A DNA stretch of 23,764 nucleotides, from assembly GCA_017550445.1 (NCBI GenBank), contig JAFZOV010000123.1, forward strand, positions 1 through 23,764. The letters run 5' to 3'. Under the pieces are notes generated by a model. That model was given only the letters and a program-made list of their open reading frames with translations, did no database searches and was not told the origin of the DNA. Numbering within the stretch: position 1 is the first letter of the stretch; every line of letters starts with the position of its first letter. The stretch comes from Fibrobacter sp. Lineage in GTDB: Bacteria > Fibrobacterota > Fibrobacteria > Fibrobacterales > Fibrobacteraceae. A program made the position numbers and the translations under genes. This document shows, one piece after another, positions 1 through 6,862 of the stretch.

Positions 1-306
1 GTTCACGCCACATTCGAGGCAGGCGTCCATGATGGCGAGGTCCTGGTACGGGAGGGCGATGTTCATCACCAGGTCAGGCTTGTATTCCTTGATGAGCTTA
101 ACGACATTTTCTGCCTTGTCGGCGTCCACGGCGGCAGTCGTAATGACCGTCTTCGTATTCGGGCGCAGTTCCTGGGCCAGCTTTTCGCAATTTTCGCGAT
201 GGCGGCTCGCAATGCAGATTTCGCTGAAGACTTCGCTGCAGGTGCAGCACTTCTTGATAGCAACTGTGGCGACGGCGCCACAACCGATAATCAAAGCTCT
301 TGCCAT
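1..306 (-). CDS. Saccharopine dehydrogenase-family protein, N-terminal part (possibly carboxynorspermidine synthase)
   Basis: The first 102 codons are present and the gene runs off the left edge. The product starts MARALIIGCGAVATVAIKKC, with a Rossmann nucleotide-binding loop GxGxxA at residues 8-13. The later stretch LIKEYKPDLVMNIALPYQDL matches how this family continues into its second strand-helix units. Family members are NAD(P)-dependent reductases. In bacteria of this type the usual role is reduction of a Schiff base to carboxynorspermidine in polyamine synthesis, or a lysine-pathway step. The N-terminus alone cannot separate these. A GAGGA ribosome-binding site lies upstream of the ATG. 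The gene follows rubrerythrin on the same strand, but two terminators lie between them, so it is probably transcribed from its own promoter. Confidence 0.8.
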   Translation of the reverse strand, partial: MARALIIGCGAVATVAIKKCCTCSEVFSEICIASRHRENCEKLAQELRPNTKTVITTAAVDADKAENVVKLIKEYKPDLVMNIALPYQDLAIMDACLECGVN

Positions 307-352
307 TTTCTGTTTAATCCTCACTTGGTGATGGTTAGCCTCAAAAATTTAG

Positions 353-381
353 AAAAAAAGCCCCCGGCAATCGCCAAAGGC
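353..381 (-). terminator. Rho-independent terminator between rubrerythrin and the saccharopine-dehydrogenase-like gene
   Basis: Read on the minus strand, GCCTTTGGC and GCCGGGGGC pair over 9 bp (with G-U pairs) around a GATT loop. Seven Ts follow at once. It lies downstream of the rubrerythrin stop and just upstream of the next gene's ribosome-binding site. Confidence 0.85.
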
Positions 382-417
382 TCTTTCATCAAAAGGTTTT
401 TGCTGTTCTCCGTGAGC

Positions 418-444
418 AAAAAGCGACCGATATTAATCGGCCGC
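418..444 (-). terminator. Terminator just after rubrerythrin
   Basis: On the minus strand a hairpin built on CCGAT/ATCGG, extended by GCG/CGC across one mismatch, is followed by a five-T run. It lies 26 bases past the rubrerythrin stop. Together with the hairpin at 353-381 it forms a tandem terminator. Confidence 0.6.
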
Positions 445-470
445 GATTGCGAGACGACGAACGAGCGGTC

Positions 471-1010
471 TTAAAAGTTATCCTCGTGCACTTCGAAGAA
501 GGACTGCGGATGGGCGCACACCGGGCATGCGGCCGGGGCCTTGGTACCCACGACGATGTGACCGCAGTTGCGGCATTCCCACACCTTGACTTCGCTCTTC
601 TCGAACACGGCGGCAGTCTCCACGTTCTGGAGGAGCTTGCGGTAGCGTTCTTCATGCATCTTCTCGATAGCAGCGACCATACGGAACTTCTTGGCCAGCG
701 CGGCAAAGCCTTCTGCTTCGGCGGTCTTGGCAAAGCCTTCGTACATGTCGGTCCATTCGAAGTTCTCGCCTTCGGCGGCGGCCTTCAGGTTGGCGGCAGT
801 GTCACCGAGACCTTCGAGTTCCTTGAACCACATCTTGGCGTGTTCCTTCTCGTTGTCAGCGGTCTTGAGGAAGAGGGCGGCAATCTGTTCGTAGCCTTCC
901 TTCTTGGCGGTGCTTGCGAAGTAGGTGTACTTGTTGCGTGCCTGGGATTCGCCCGCGAAGGCGGCCTGGAGATTCTTTTCGGTCTGGGTACCGGCGTACT
1001 TGTTTGCCAT
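471..1010 (-). CDS. rbr: Rubrerythrin
   Basis: A 179-residue non-haem diiron peroxidase of the cytoplasm. It reduces hydrogen peroxide using electrons from a rubredoxin-like centre and protects anaerobes from oxygen stress. The N-terminal four-helix domain carries the diiron ligands: Glu21 in GESQARNKY, the ExxH pair Glu54/His57, and the second ExxH pair Glu116/His119. The C-terminal rubredoxin domain has CxxC at 146-149 and CPVC at 162-165 for one iron. Length and domain order are those of classical rubrerythrin. AAGGAT precedes the ATG. The gene has its own promoter region, with a palindrome at 1059-1072, and a tandem terminator downstream, so it looks monocistronic. Confidence 0.96.
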   Translation of the reverse strand: MANKYAGTQTEKNLQAAFAGESQARNKYTYFASTAKKEGYEQIAALFLKTADNEKEHAKMWFKELEGLGDTAANLKAAAEGENFEWTDMYEGFAKTAEAEGFAALAKKFRMVAAIEKMHEERYRKLLQNVETAAVFEKSEVKVWECRNCGHIVVGTKAPAACPVCAHPQSFFEVHEDNF

Positions 1011-1058
1011 ATTGGATCCTTTTGTGTATAGTGTTTCTTGTCCTGCTAATGTAGATTA

Positions 1059-1072
1059 TTTTGGCTCCAAAA
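1059..1072 (-). promoter_or_regulatory. Palindrome in the rubrerythrin promoter, candidate operator
   Basis: TTTTGG-CT-CCAAAA is an inverted repeat. On the minus strand it sits inside the spacer of a plausible promoter (TTGTCT, 18 bases, TACATT) ahead of rubrerythrin, a typical repressor position. It does not match the PerR consensus. The promoter assignment is inferred from weak boxes. Confidence 0.35.
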
Positions 1073-1099
1073 GACAACATTCGACTCCAAATAATACGC

Positions 1100-1183
1100 T
1101 TTGTATAATTCAGGATTAAAAATTGAAAATTTTAGCAGAAAATTGCCAATTTTTCATAAATTTTTGCAATTTTGTATAATTCA
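1100..1183. repeat. Two direct copies of TTTGTATAATTCA
   Basis: The 13-base sequence occurs exactly at 1100-1112 and 1171-1183, starts 71 bp apart. The second copy ends four bases before the predicted -35 box of the regulator gene. They could be binding sites for a regulator, or repeated -10-like TATAAT elements. The surrounding DNA is very AT-rich, which weakens the case. Confidence 0.5.
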
Positions 1184-1187
1184 AATA

Positions 1188-1216
1188 TTGACTTTGCCGT
1201 TCAACGAATCTATTTT
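1188..1216 (+). promoter_or_regulatory. Sigma70-like promoter giving a probable leaderless mRNA
   Basis: TTGACT at 1188-1193, a 17-base spacer and TATTTT at 1211-1216. The -10 box ends only six bases before the ATG at 1223, so transcription would begin at or next to the start codon. No Shine-Dalgarno sequence is visible there, which agrees. Confidence 0.5.
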
Positions 1217-1222
1217 ATTAGC

Positions 1223-2056
1223 ATGAAATCGATACTCGAATACAAAGATTACCGCGCCTACATGCAGGACTATTATGATTACCGTAAAAGTCACGGTGCA
1301 TTCTCGTGGCGCGAATTCTGCAAGCTCGCCGGGTTCACGTCGCCGAACTTCCTGAAGCTCGTCTGCATAGGCCAGAGCAGTTTGAGCAAAGTCAAGATTG
1401 CCCCGGTCGCGAAGGCCATGGGCCTCGTCGGATATGAAAGCGAATACTTCAAGCAACTCGTGCTCTTCGGGAACGCCGAGAAAGATTCCGAGAAAAAGGC
1501 CGCTTTGCTCGAAATGGAAAAGATTGCCCGCGAACACAAGGTGCGCGTGATTGACAGCGACGCCTTCCAGTATTACGAATCGTGGAAGTACCCGGTCGTG
1601 AGGGAACTCGCCCCGATGATGCCCGGAGCCCAGCCCCGGAAAATCGCCGACGAGTGCAAGGAATACGTGTCCGCCGAAGAAGTGCGCGACATCCTCGCCT
1701 TCCTAGTAAAAGCCGGATTCCTCAAGAAGGACGGAGACAAAGTCTACACCCAGACCGAGAAGGCCGTCATCGGGTCTAAAGAAGCCCTCCCCATCGCCAT
1801 ACGCGCCTTGCACAAGGAAATGGCGAACATGGCCGCCCGCGCGGTGGACCGCTACAACGCGAACGAGCGCTACTTCACCGGAATGACCATCGGCGTGAAT
1901 GAAGCCACCTATTCGCGCATCGTGCACGAAATCGACATCTGCAGCAAGAAAATTGCCGCCATCGCAAACGAAAGCGACAACCTGAACCAGGTCTACGGCC
2001 TGAACTTCCAGCTTTTCCCGTTTACAAACAAGATAGAAGGAGAGAGCCATGTTTAA
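1223..2056 (+). CDS. TIGR02147-type putative transcriptional regulator
   Basis: A 277-residue cytoplasmic protein without signal peptide or membrane segment. I chose the ATG giving MKSILEYKDYRAYMQDYY because it aligns column for column with the start of the second family member in this window (MLTIDEVDDYRDLLKDYY). The open frame extends 17 codons further upstream, but those codons overlap the promoter. Residues about 25-60 look like a helix-turn-helix (FSWREFCKLAGFTSPNFLKLV). A mid-protein motif W(K)YPVVREL and the closing motif VYGLNFQLFPF have counterparts in the paralogue. TIGR02147 is a large paralogous family in Fibrobacter with no settled function; regulator is an inference from the HTH-like segment. 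The downstream lipoprotein overlaps by 8 bases, so the two are translationally coupled. Confidence 0.8.
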   Translation: MKSILEYKDYRAYMQDYYDYRKSHGAFSWREFCKLAGFTSPNFLKLVCIGQSSLSKVKIAPVAKAMGLVGYESEYFKQLVLFGNAEKDSEKKAALLEMEKIAREHKVRVIDSDAFQYYESWKYPVVRELAPMMPGAQPRKIADECKEYVSAEEVRDILAFLVKAGFLKKDGDKVYTQTEKAVIGSKEALPIAIRALHKEMANMAARAVDRYNANERYFTGMTIGVNEATYSRIVHEIDICSKKIAAIANESDNLNQVYGLNFQLFPFTNKIEGESHV

Positions 2057-3242
2057 CTTCAAACAGAATTTGTATTCCACAGGTTTATTCGCACTTTGTG
2101 CGTTAGCCGCTTGTTCCTCGGACAATCCCTCATCTGCAGGGTCCACGACCATTCCAAACGGCACCGCCGGGAAAATCGAATTCACGACGGCAGCGACATC
2201 GACCATCACGATAGATGGCGGCGAACTGAAAACCTTTGAAGCAGAAAACGGGGTTTCAGTATTTTGCTACGCAAATGGAATAGGTTATTCCTCAGAAATT
2301 CAGATTGACGCAAACAAGATGATCGTCACTCATATGAAGCTTGAAAACGCCGGAGAACTGTGCAGCGAAATCTTCGAGCAATTCAGTGCCTCGTGCAATT
2401 CTATTCCCAGTTGGTGGAAGGGCTGCGATGAAAATGGAACCGTAGACGTTTTCTGCGGCGATTCCAGAATGACATCCTTCACCAAATGCACCGCAAATAA
2501 TCCGCCAAGTTGTTCCACACATGAAGCAGACACCACAGTCACTTTCAAAACGGTCGAAAGCAAATTTCAAGCAACATTCAGCAATATTTGCTATACCATT
2601 TCTAAAAACGCCAGTTCTTCTTTCGGAGGCGGCACAACCCTATCCTCGTCAAGCGTAAGCGGCGAGTCCAGTTCCAGCGTTGAACCGCAGGACACCATAA
2701 GCATAATCGAGGTACCCAGGGACACCACACCTATCGACACTGCAAAGTACACACTGAGCAATTACACCGCACAGTTCACAGATGTCCCGAGCGAACTCTC
2801 GTTCGACAGCCACGTACTGGCCTACAGCGGGAATTGGCAAGACTTGTCCGGACTCAAAATCAAGGAAATCTCATTAGACGAGGTCGCTCAAAAATTCCCC
2901 TTGACAACAGCCGTTGCAAGGGGAAAGCCCCTCCCAGAAAATTGCAAGCTATTCGTCATCGGTACTGATGACGGAGCCCAACCTACTGGACACGTGTTAA
3001 GCAAAATTTCCAAAGGGAGCATCGAAATAACAGCGGTTTATCCGGGTGGAACGTGCATGCAGACTGCAATGTTCTTCACAGTCGCATTCCTCGTCGAAGA
3101 CTGCGACGGGCTCCTTGACGAGAACGCAGAAATTTCGTACAAGCGGTTTACAAGCGAGACTTGGGCCTGCGAAACATTGGGTAGCCCAACCAAGGAAGCG
3201 AGTGCATACGGTGAATGGTACCGTGCCGACTTGAGAGAATAA
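2049..3242 (+). CDS. Putative surface lipoprotein coupled to the TIGR02147-type regulator
   Basis: A 397-residue predicted lipoprotein. The N-terminus has a hydrophobic stretch ending in the lipobox LAAC (Cys22) followed by SSDNPSSAG, so signal peptidase II processing is expected. The first half has many cysteines in the pattern of an extracytoplasmic disulfide-bonded domain. A serine-rich linker (SSSFGGG, LSSSSVSGESSSS) at about residues 188-213 separates it from a C-terminal domain I do not recognise. The GGAG ribosome-binding site lies inside the end of the regulator gene and the ATG overlaps it by 8 bases. The gene ends at a strong terminator, so regulator and lipoprotein form a closed two-gene unit. 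A sensory partner role is inferred only from this arrangement. Confidence 0.82.
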   Translation: MFNFKQNLYSTGLFALCALAACSSDNPSSAGSTTIPNGTAGKIEFTTAATSTITIDGGELKTFEAENGVSVFCYANGIGYSSEIQIDANKMIVTHMKLENAGELCSEIFEQFSASCNSIPSWWKGCDENGTVDVFCGDSRMTSFTKCTANNPPSCSTHEADTTVTFKTVESKFQATFSNICYTISKNASSSFGGGTTLSSSSVSGESSSSVEPQDTISIIEVPRDTTPIDTAKYTLSNYTAQFTDVPSELSFDSHVLAYSGNWQDLSGLKIKEISLDEVAQKFPLTTAVARGKPLPENCKLFVIGTDDGAQPTGHVLSKISKGSIEITAVYPGGTCMQTAMFFTVAFLVEDCDGLLDENAEISYKRFTSETWACETLGSPTKEASAYGEWYRADLRE

Positions 3243-3274
3243 AAAAGATCCCCGCATTCGCGGGGACCTTTTTT
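3241..3274. terminator. Bidirectional terminator between convergent genes
   Basis: TCCCCGC-ATTC-GCGGGGA hairpin (3249-3266) with an A run on its left and a T run on its right. It can end both the plus-strand lipoprotein unit and the minus-strand metalloprotease-like gene. Confidence 0.9.
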
Positions 3275-3290
3275 GATGCGGGTATGAGGA

Positions 3291-5753
3291 TTATCTCGAA
3301 ATCGTAATCGGTCTTGCCTCGCGGTAACTGCCGGTAGAGACCTTCACGATATACGTTCCGCGGGGCATTCCGCGCAGGTCAAACGCATGCATGTGCGAGC
3401 CCGCCCGCTGCATTCCCGTGATTTGCTGGTCCACAAGCGCCCCGAATCCAGTAAACAGGCTCACCTTCACGTTGTCGTTTTGCGGAAGCGTGTATCGCAC
3501 GTTCAAGATGCCGTTCCCGTACACGAGATTCATGTGCGTCGCCGGGCCTTCCAGACCATACATGAGGGCGGTCGTAGTCTCGCTTCCGGCACTCCCCTGC
3601 TCGTTCGTGATGCTAACCTTCACCTTGAACAGCACTTCCTTGCCGTTGTAGGAGAGCCCCTGCGTGAAGCTGTAGGTCTCGCCGTTGTTCACGCGGTTCG
3701 GGTAATGCCCGATGGAAAGCGTTCCGCCCGCAATGTCCGCCTCGCTGAACACGTAGGCGTTTTCGCCCCACTGCACCACCGAGCCGTTCTTGCCGAACCA
3801 GTGGCCGTCACCCTCGGCGGTAGAAGTCGTATTCGTACTGCCATCCGGTTCAAGCGCGAAGAAGGTCGCCCTCGAAATCGTCGCCTCGGTAAGCCCGAGC
3901 TTGGAGGCCACATCCTTCACGTCGAAGGTCGCCTTGACAGTCGCATAGTTGTCGTCAATCGGGAGCGTCACGTTTATGGAGTAGGTAGTCGTCTCGCCCA
4001 CCACCACGACGCTGCTGGAACTTGCGGGAATCTGCGAACTCGAAGACGTAATCTTGCTGGAAGAAGAAGACGTTTTGCTCGACGAAGAAGCTGCGGAACT
4101 GCTGGAAGCAGGCGTTCCCGAAGAACTGCTCTCGCCCGTAACGACCTTCGCGTTATCCCAATCGTATTCTAATTTGAAATTATTGTACCACTTCGTGGTA
4201 ATGCTCGCCGCACCGGAAACACCATCATCAAGTTGTAGTTTGTACGTAAAGTGCTTGGTACGGTCATTCTTGTAGGTGGTATTGGTAACGATGGCAAACA
4301 CCACATCGCTCTGCGGGGCCTTCGAAAGGTTCAGAACAGCCTGGTTCTCGCCAAAGACAGGAGTGCTGTAGACGGGCGTGCCATCCGTAGCGCGGTAGGC
4401 AATCTGCAAGGCCATGTTGGTGAGGTTTCCGTCGAGTACGGCCCCGTCGCCGGTAGAAGTAGAATTCCCCGTCTTTTGGGTCCAGCCCTTCTGCAACGTG
4501 AGCTTGACGCTTGTGGCCCCGCTCTTAACGGTAAGCGGGATGACATTAGCGCCGCTCCAGCCCGGCGTGGTGCGCTCTTCAGGAGTAAGCACGTTGCCGT
4601 TCGCCGTAGTCTTCGCGTACGGAGTCACATTCCAAGAATCCACAGTGACGTTGCACGGAGTATATTCACAACCGATGTTCGAACCAACGTTCTGATTCAG
4701 GAGGGTCTTCATTTCGGTAGACCACTTTTTCATATCGAGCAGGGCAAGCTTCGCGCGGTATTCCAGAATGATGCTCTTGACCTGTTCTTCGCCGACCGCT
4801 GCAGCCATACTTTCGAGAATGTACTTGCCGTTATAGTTCGGGATATTCACCCAAATCCACGGCACAGCACCTTCGGCAACCCAGAGGCCAAGGAACGTCG
4901 GGAAAAGGTTTCCGTACTGCACGCCGCCAAGGGTATTGCGCCAATTGCACTTTCCGCCCGCATCCACGCCTTCTGCGCCCGGACCGCCGAATGTACCATC
5001 CAGCAGCCAGCCGGAATAGCTCTCGATAGGTACGAAGGGGGCCATCAGGTTACCCGCATTCAAAAAGCCCATGCCGCTGTATTCCTTCGCATTGCTGCGA
5101 CGCACAGACATTTCTTGCTGGAGCCAGGTGTTTCCGCCTTCCTGGAACCAGTGCACATGTGCCGCACCCAGGTTCGTGAGGATGGCGTGAATGCCCTCGT
5201 GGATCATCGCCTCCTGCTGCGCCACCTTGTCGCTATAGGGGCAACTCGGGTCAAAACTGTAGACCGGGTAGTAAGAGGCCGCAACCGCAGGGTAACCGTC
5301 GATATGCGACTGCCAGCCGCCCTTTTCGGTATTGTCGTTACTGCCCGTGCAGGCATCGGAACCGTACAGATAGACGGCGCTGTAATAGCCGTCCTTCACG
5401 CGGCTGTCTCGCGGCCAGCCGAGCGTATCGGTGATGTAGGCAAAGTCCTTGTCGAATTTTTCGAGCAAGGGCGTAATCGAAGCCTCGGTCACCAGCGAAT
5501 TCTTGTTCGCGCCGTGATAAAACGCCCAATATTTGCCGTGATAGACACCATTTGCGTTCTTGGCCGCCTGCACGCAGGAACCGTTCACGTCCTTGGTAGG
5601 CTGCTGGTAAGAAAGGCCCGCATCCTTGAAGTTGTAATTCAACTTCGAACTGTAGGTAGGCCAGGTGTAGGCCTCACCCGCAGCAAAGCCCTCCGTTGCA
5701 AACAGCGCCGTCACCACGGCAGCGCCCATCAATCCCATACACTTTTTCTGCAT
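3291..5753 (-). CDS. Secreted HEXXH metalloprotease-like protein with DUF4859-like module and C-terminal sorting tail
   Basis: An 820-residue exported protein. A signal peptide ends near residue 25 (FATEGFAA). Residues about 30-350 form the first domain, with HEGIH at 185-189 and a downstream EGGNTW whose Glu205 could be the third zinc ligand, as in gluzincin-type peptidases. It may belong to the DUF6055 group of secreted proteins, which I recall only by pattern. A beta-rich region follows, then a poly-serine linker at about 540-585. Residues about 590-715 resemble DUF4859 (GDGHWFGKNGSVVQWGENAYVFSE), often attached to surface proteins acting on carbohydrates. The last 85 residues are a sorting-type tail with MPRGTYIVKVSTGS. 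GGAG precedes the ATG. The substrate is unknown: protein, glycoprotein or a non-catalytic role are all possible. Confidence 0.78.
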   Translation of the reverse strand: MQKKCMGLMGAAVVTALFATEGFAAGEAYTWPTYSSKLNYNFKDAGLSYQQPTKDVNGSCVQAAKNANGVYHGKYWAFYHGANKNSLVTEASITPLLEKFDKDFAYITDTLGWPRDSRVKDGYYSAVYLYGSDACTGSNDNTEKGGWQSHIDGYPAVAASYYPVYSFDPSCPYSDKVAQQEAMIHEGIHAILTNLGAAHVHWFQEGGNTWLQQEMSVRRSNAKEYSGMGFLNAGNLMAPFVPIESYSGWLLDGTFGGPGAEGVDAGGKCNWRNTLGGVQYGNLFPTFLGLWVAEGAVPWIWVNIPNYNGKYILESMAAAVGEEQVKSIILEYRAKLALLDMKKWSTEMKTLLNQNVGSNIGCEYTPCNVTVDSWNVTPYAKTTANGNVLTPEERTTPGWSGANVIPLTVKSGATSVKLTLQKGWTQKTGNSTSTGDGAVLDGNLTNMALQIAYRATDGTPVYSTPVFGENQAVLNLSKAPQSDVVFAIVTNTTYKNDRTKHFTYKLQLDDGVSGAASITTKWYNNFKLEYDWDNAKVVTGESSSSGTPASSSSAASSSSKTSSSSSKITSSSSQIPASSSSVVVVGETTTYSINVTLPIDDNYATVKATFDVKDVASKLGLTEATISRATFFALEPDGSTNTTSTAEGDGHWFGKNGSVVQWGENAYVFSEADIAGGTLSIGHYPNRVNNGETYSFTQGLSYNGKEVLFKVKVSITNEQGSAGSETTTALMYGLEGPATHMNLVYGNGILNVRYTLPQNDNVKVSLFTGFGALVDQQITGMQRAGSHMHAFDLRGMPRGTYIVKVSTGSYREARPITISR

Positions 5754-5883
5754 AACACACTCCAGTTTTAATGCTATTCAAGAAATAGATTTAAAACGGG
5801 CAAAATCCTAGATTTTTCGATTTCGGCAGTGCAGTTTCCGTGTTGCAGGTGTGTAAAAATTTTTCGGAGAAGGCTTATGCCGC

Positions 5884-6078
5884 TTACGCATCTTCGTTTT
5901 CGCAGGCATCGTTATCTTCGGGAACATCAAGCAGTTCCGCGTCAAACCACGCCAACAATTCGCCGTCTTTATCCAATACCGTCAAGTCGCCATCGTAGAT
6001 TACCTTGCGACCATCTTCAAGTTCCGTTGCCTCTTTCTTGAGTTTTTTTGGCTTGTCTGATTGATTCGATTTATCCAT
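5884..6078 (-). CDS. Small acidic hypothetical protein (64 aa)
   Basis: I recognise no family. The open frame begins further upstream, but the ATG at 6078 has a clear AGAGAGG ribosome-binding site and lies just after the preceding gene's stop. The protein has a lysine-rich N-terminus, a short beta-hairpin-like middle (GDLTVLDKDGELLAWFD) and an acidic end (DVPEDNDACENEDA). No signal peptide or membrane segment is seen. It is the last gene of the eight-gene minus-strand cluster and follows the Cys-rich gene by 16 bases, so the two are probably co-transcribed. Confidence 0.6.
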   Translation of the reverse strand: MDKSNQSDKPKKLKKEATELEDGRKVIYDGDLTVLDKDGELLAWFDAELLDVPEDNDACENEDA

Positions 6079-6094
6079 ATTTTCCTCTCTTTTA

Positions 6095-6358
6095 TCATCC
6101 GAGAGCCTCGATATACACCTTATCTTCCCAAAAGCCGTTCTCGGTACAGTCACAGAACGTGGCGATGCACTCGCATCCTTCCGGCTCGTCGTCATAGGCG
6201 CTGATGACATACAGCGGGGTTTCGTCTTCGAATTCCTTTGGGAAATGATTCTTCAAAATCAATGGGCCAGCGAAGCGGGCAATGCCCGGCTCAGTATTGC
6301 CAAGGTATACGACGTATTCCGAGCCGTCAGCCAGCTTGGCGGTGCACTTGCATTTCAT
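6095..6358 (-). CDS. Small Cys-containing hypothetical protein (87 aa)
   Basis: Not recognised. I start at the second of two nearby ATGs (6358). AAGGAG abuts the first ATG at 6364 with no spacing, while it lies six bases before the second, which is ideal. The product begins MKCKCTAKLADGSEYVVYLG and contains the Cys pairs CKC, CEC and CDC, so metal binding or disulfides are possible. The body looks like a small beta-rich fold with acidic patches. No export signal is visible. It sits between two other uncharacterised genes with gaps of 16 and 24 bases, consistent with one operon. Confidence 0.6.
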   Translation of the reverse strand: MKCKCTAKLADGSEYVVYLGNTEPGIARFAGPLILKNHFPKEFEDETPLYVISAYDDEPEGCECIATFCDCTENGFWEDKVYIEALG

Positions 6359-6382
6359 TTTCATCTCCTTATATAAGCAATT

Positions 6383-6862
6383 TCAGTTGTATATCTTGGT
6401 GTAGATGTAGAACTTGTTCGGATCCATAAAGACCGCGTCTTGCAGCGAGTAAAGCCCGTGGCAAAAATACCAGTGCATCATGTAGCAAATTATGTGGCCG
6501 TCGAGTTCGGGGCGGTCGAACAAGACCTTGTTCCAGTTGAGCGGAGTGCCGTCGGAACCCTTGTCCATCAGGTCGAACCCGTTTACGCCGAAACCCGCTT
6601 TCACGGAATCGCGCAGCGCAACCTCGTCGGCATTTTCCGGCAAGTCGCCACCATAATTTATACAGACTTCCACGTGGAAATCCCTGTCGTAATAGTCCTT
6701 TCCCTCGTCAATCAGCTTCTGGATGTCCGCGTAAATCAGTTTTCCGCGGCGGTCTGCCTCCTGCATGAGAGCCCACAACCTGTCGTTAAGCTGGACAATC
6801 TTCGCGACATTGTCCGCCGACCACACGAATTCACGGTTCAGCCTACTCTGCCGTTCACGCAT
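6383..6862 (-). CDS. Hypothetical protein (159 aa)
   Basis: Not recognised. The frame stays open to 6943, but internal starts at 6874 or 6862 are more credible. I use 6862, where ATGCGTGA overlaps the stop of the upstream gene by eight bases with AAGG upstream; 6874 is the alternative. The N-terminus is charged and helical (MRERQSRLNREFVWSADNVAKIVQLNDRLW split by a short turn). The C-terminal half is rich in aromatic residues and His/Cys (YMMHWYFCHGLYSLQD). It has no signal peptide. The overlap with the preceding gene implies translational coupling and perhaps a shared complex. Confidence 0.6.
   Translation of the reverse strand: MRERQSRLNREFVWSADNVAKIVQLNDRLWALMQEADRRGKLIYADIQKLIDEGKDYYDRDFHVEVCINYGGDLPENADEVALRDSVKAGFGVNGFDLMDKGSDGTPLNWNKVLFDRPELDGHIICYMMHWYFCHGLYSLQDAVFMDPNKFYIYTKIYN

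Noticed and set aside
1059..1110. Larger inverted repeat ATTATTTTGG...CCAAATAAT around the rubrerythrin palindrome
   Set aside because: The arms differ by one base in length and the DNA is AT-rich, so only the inner 14-base palindrome is reported.
4251..5771. 506-codon open frame antisense to the metalloprotease-like gene
   Set aside because: Shadow frame; the opposite strand has signal peptide, motifs and linker that prove it is the coding one.
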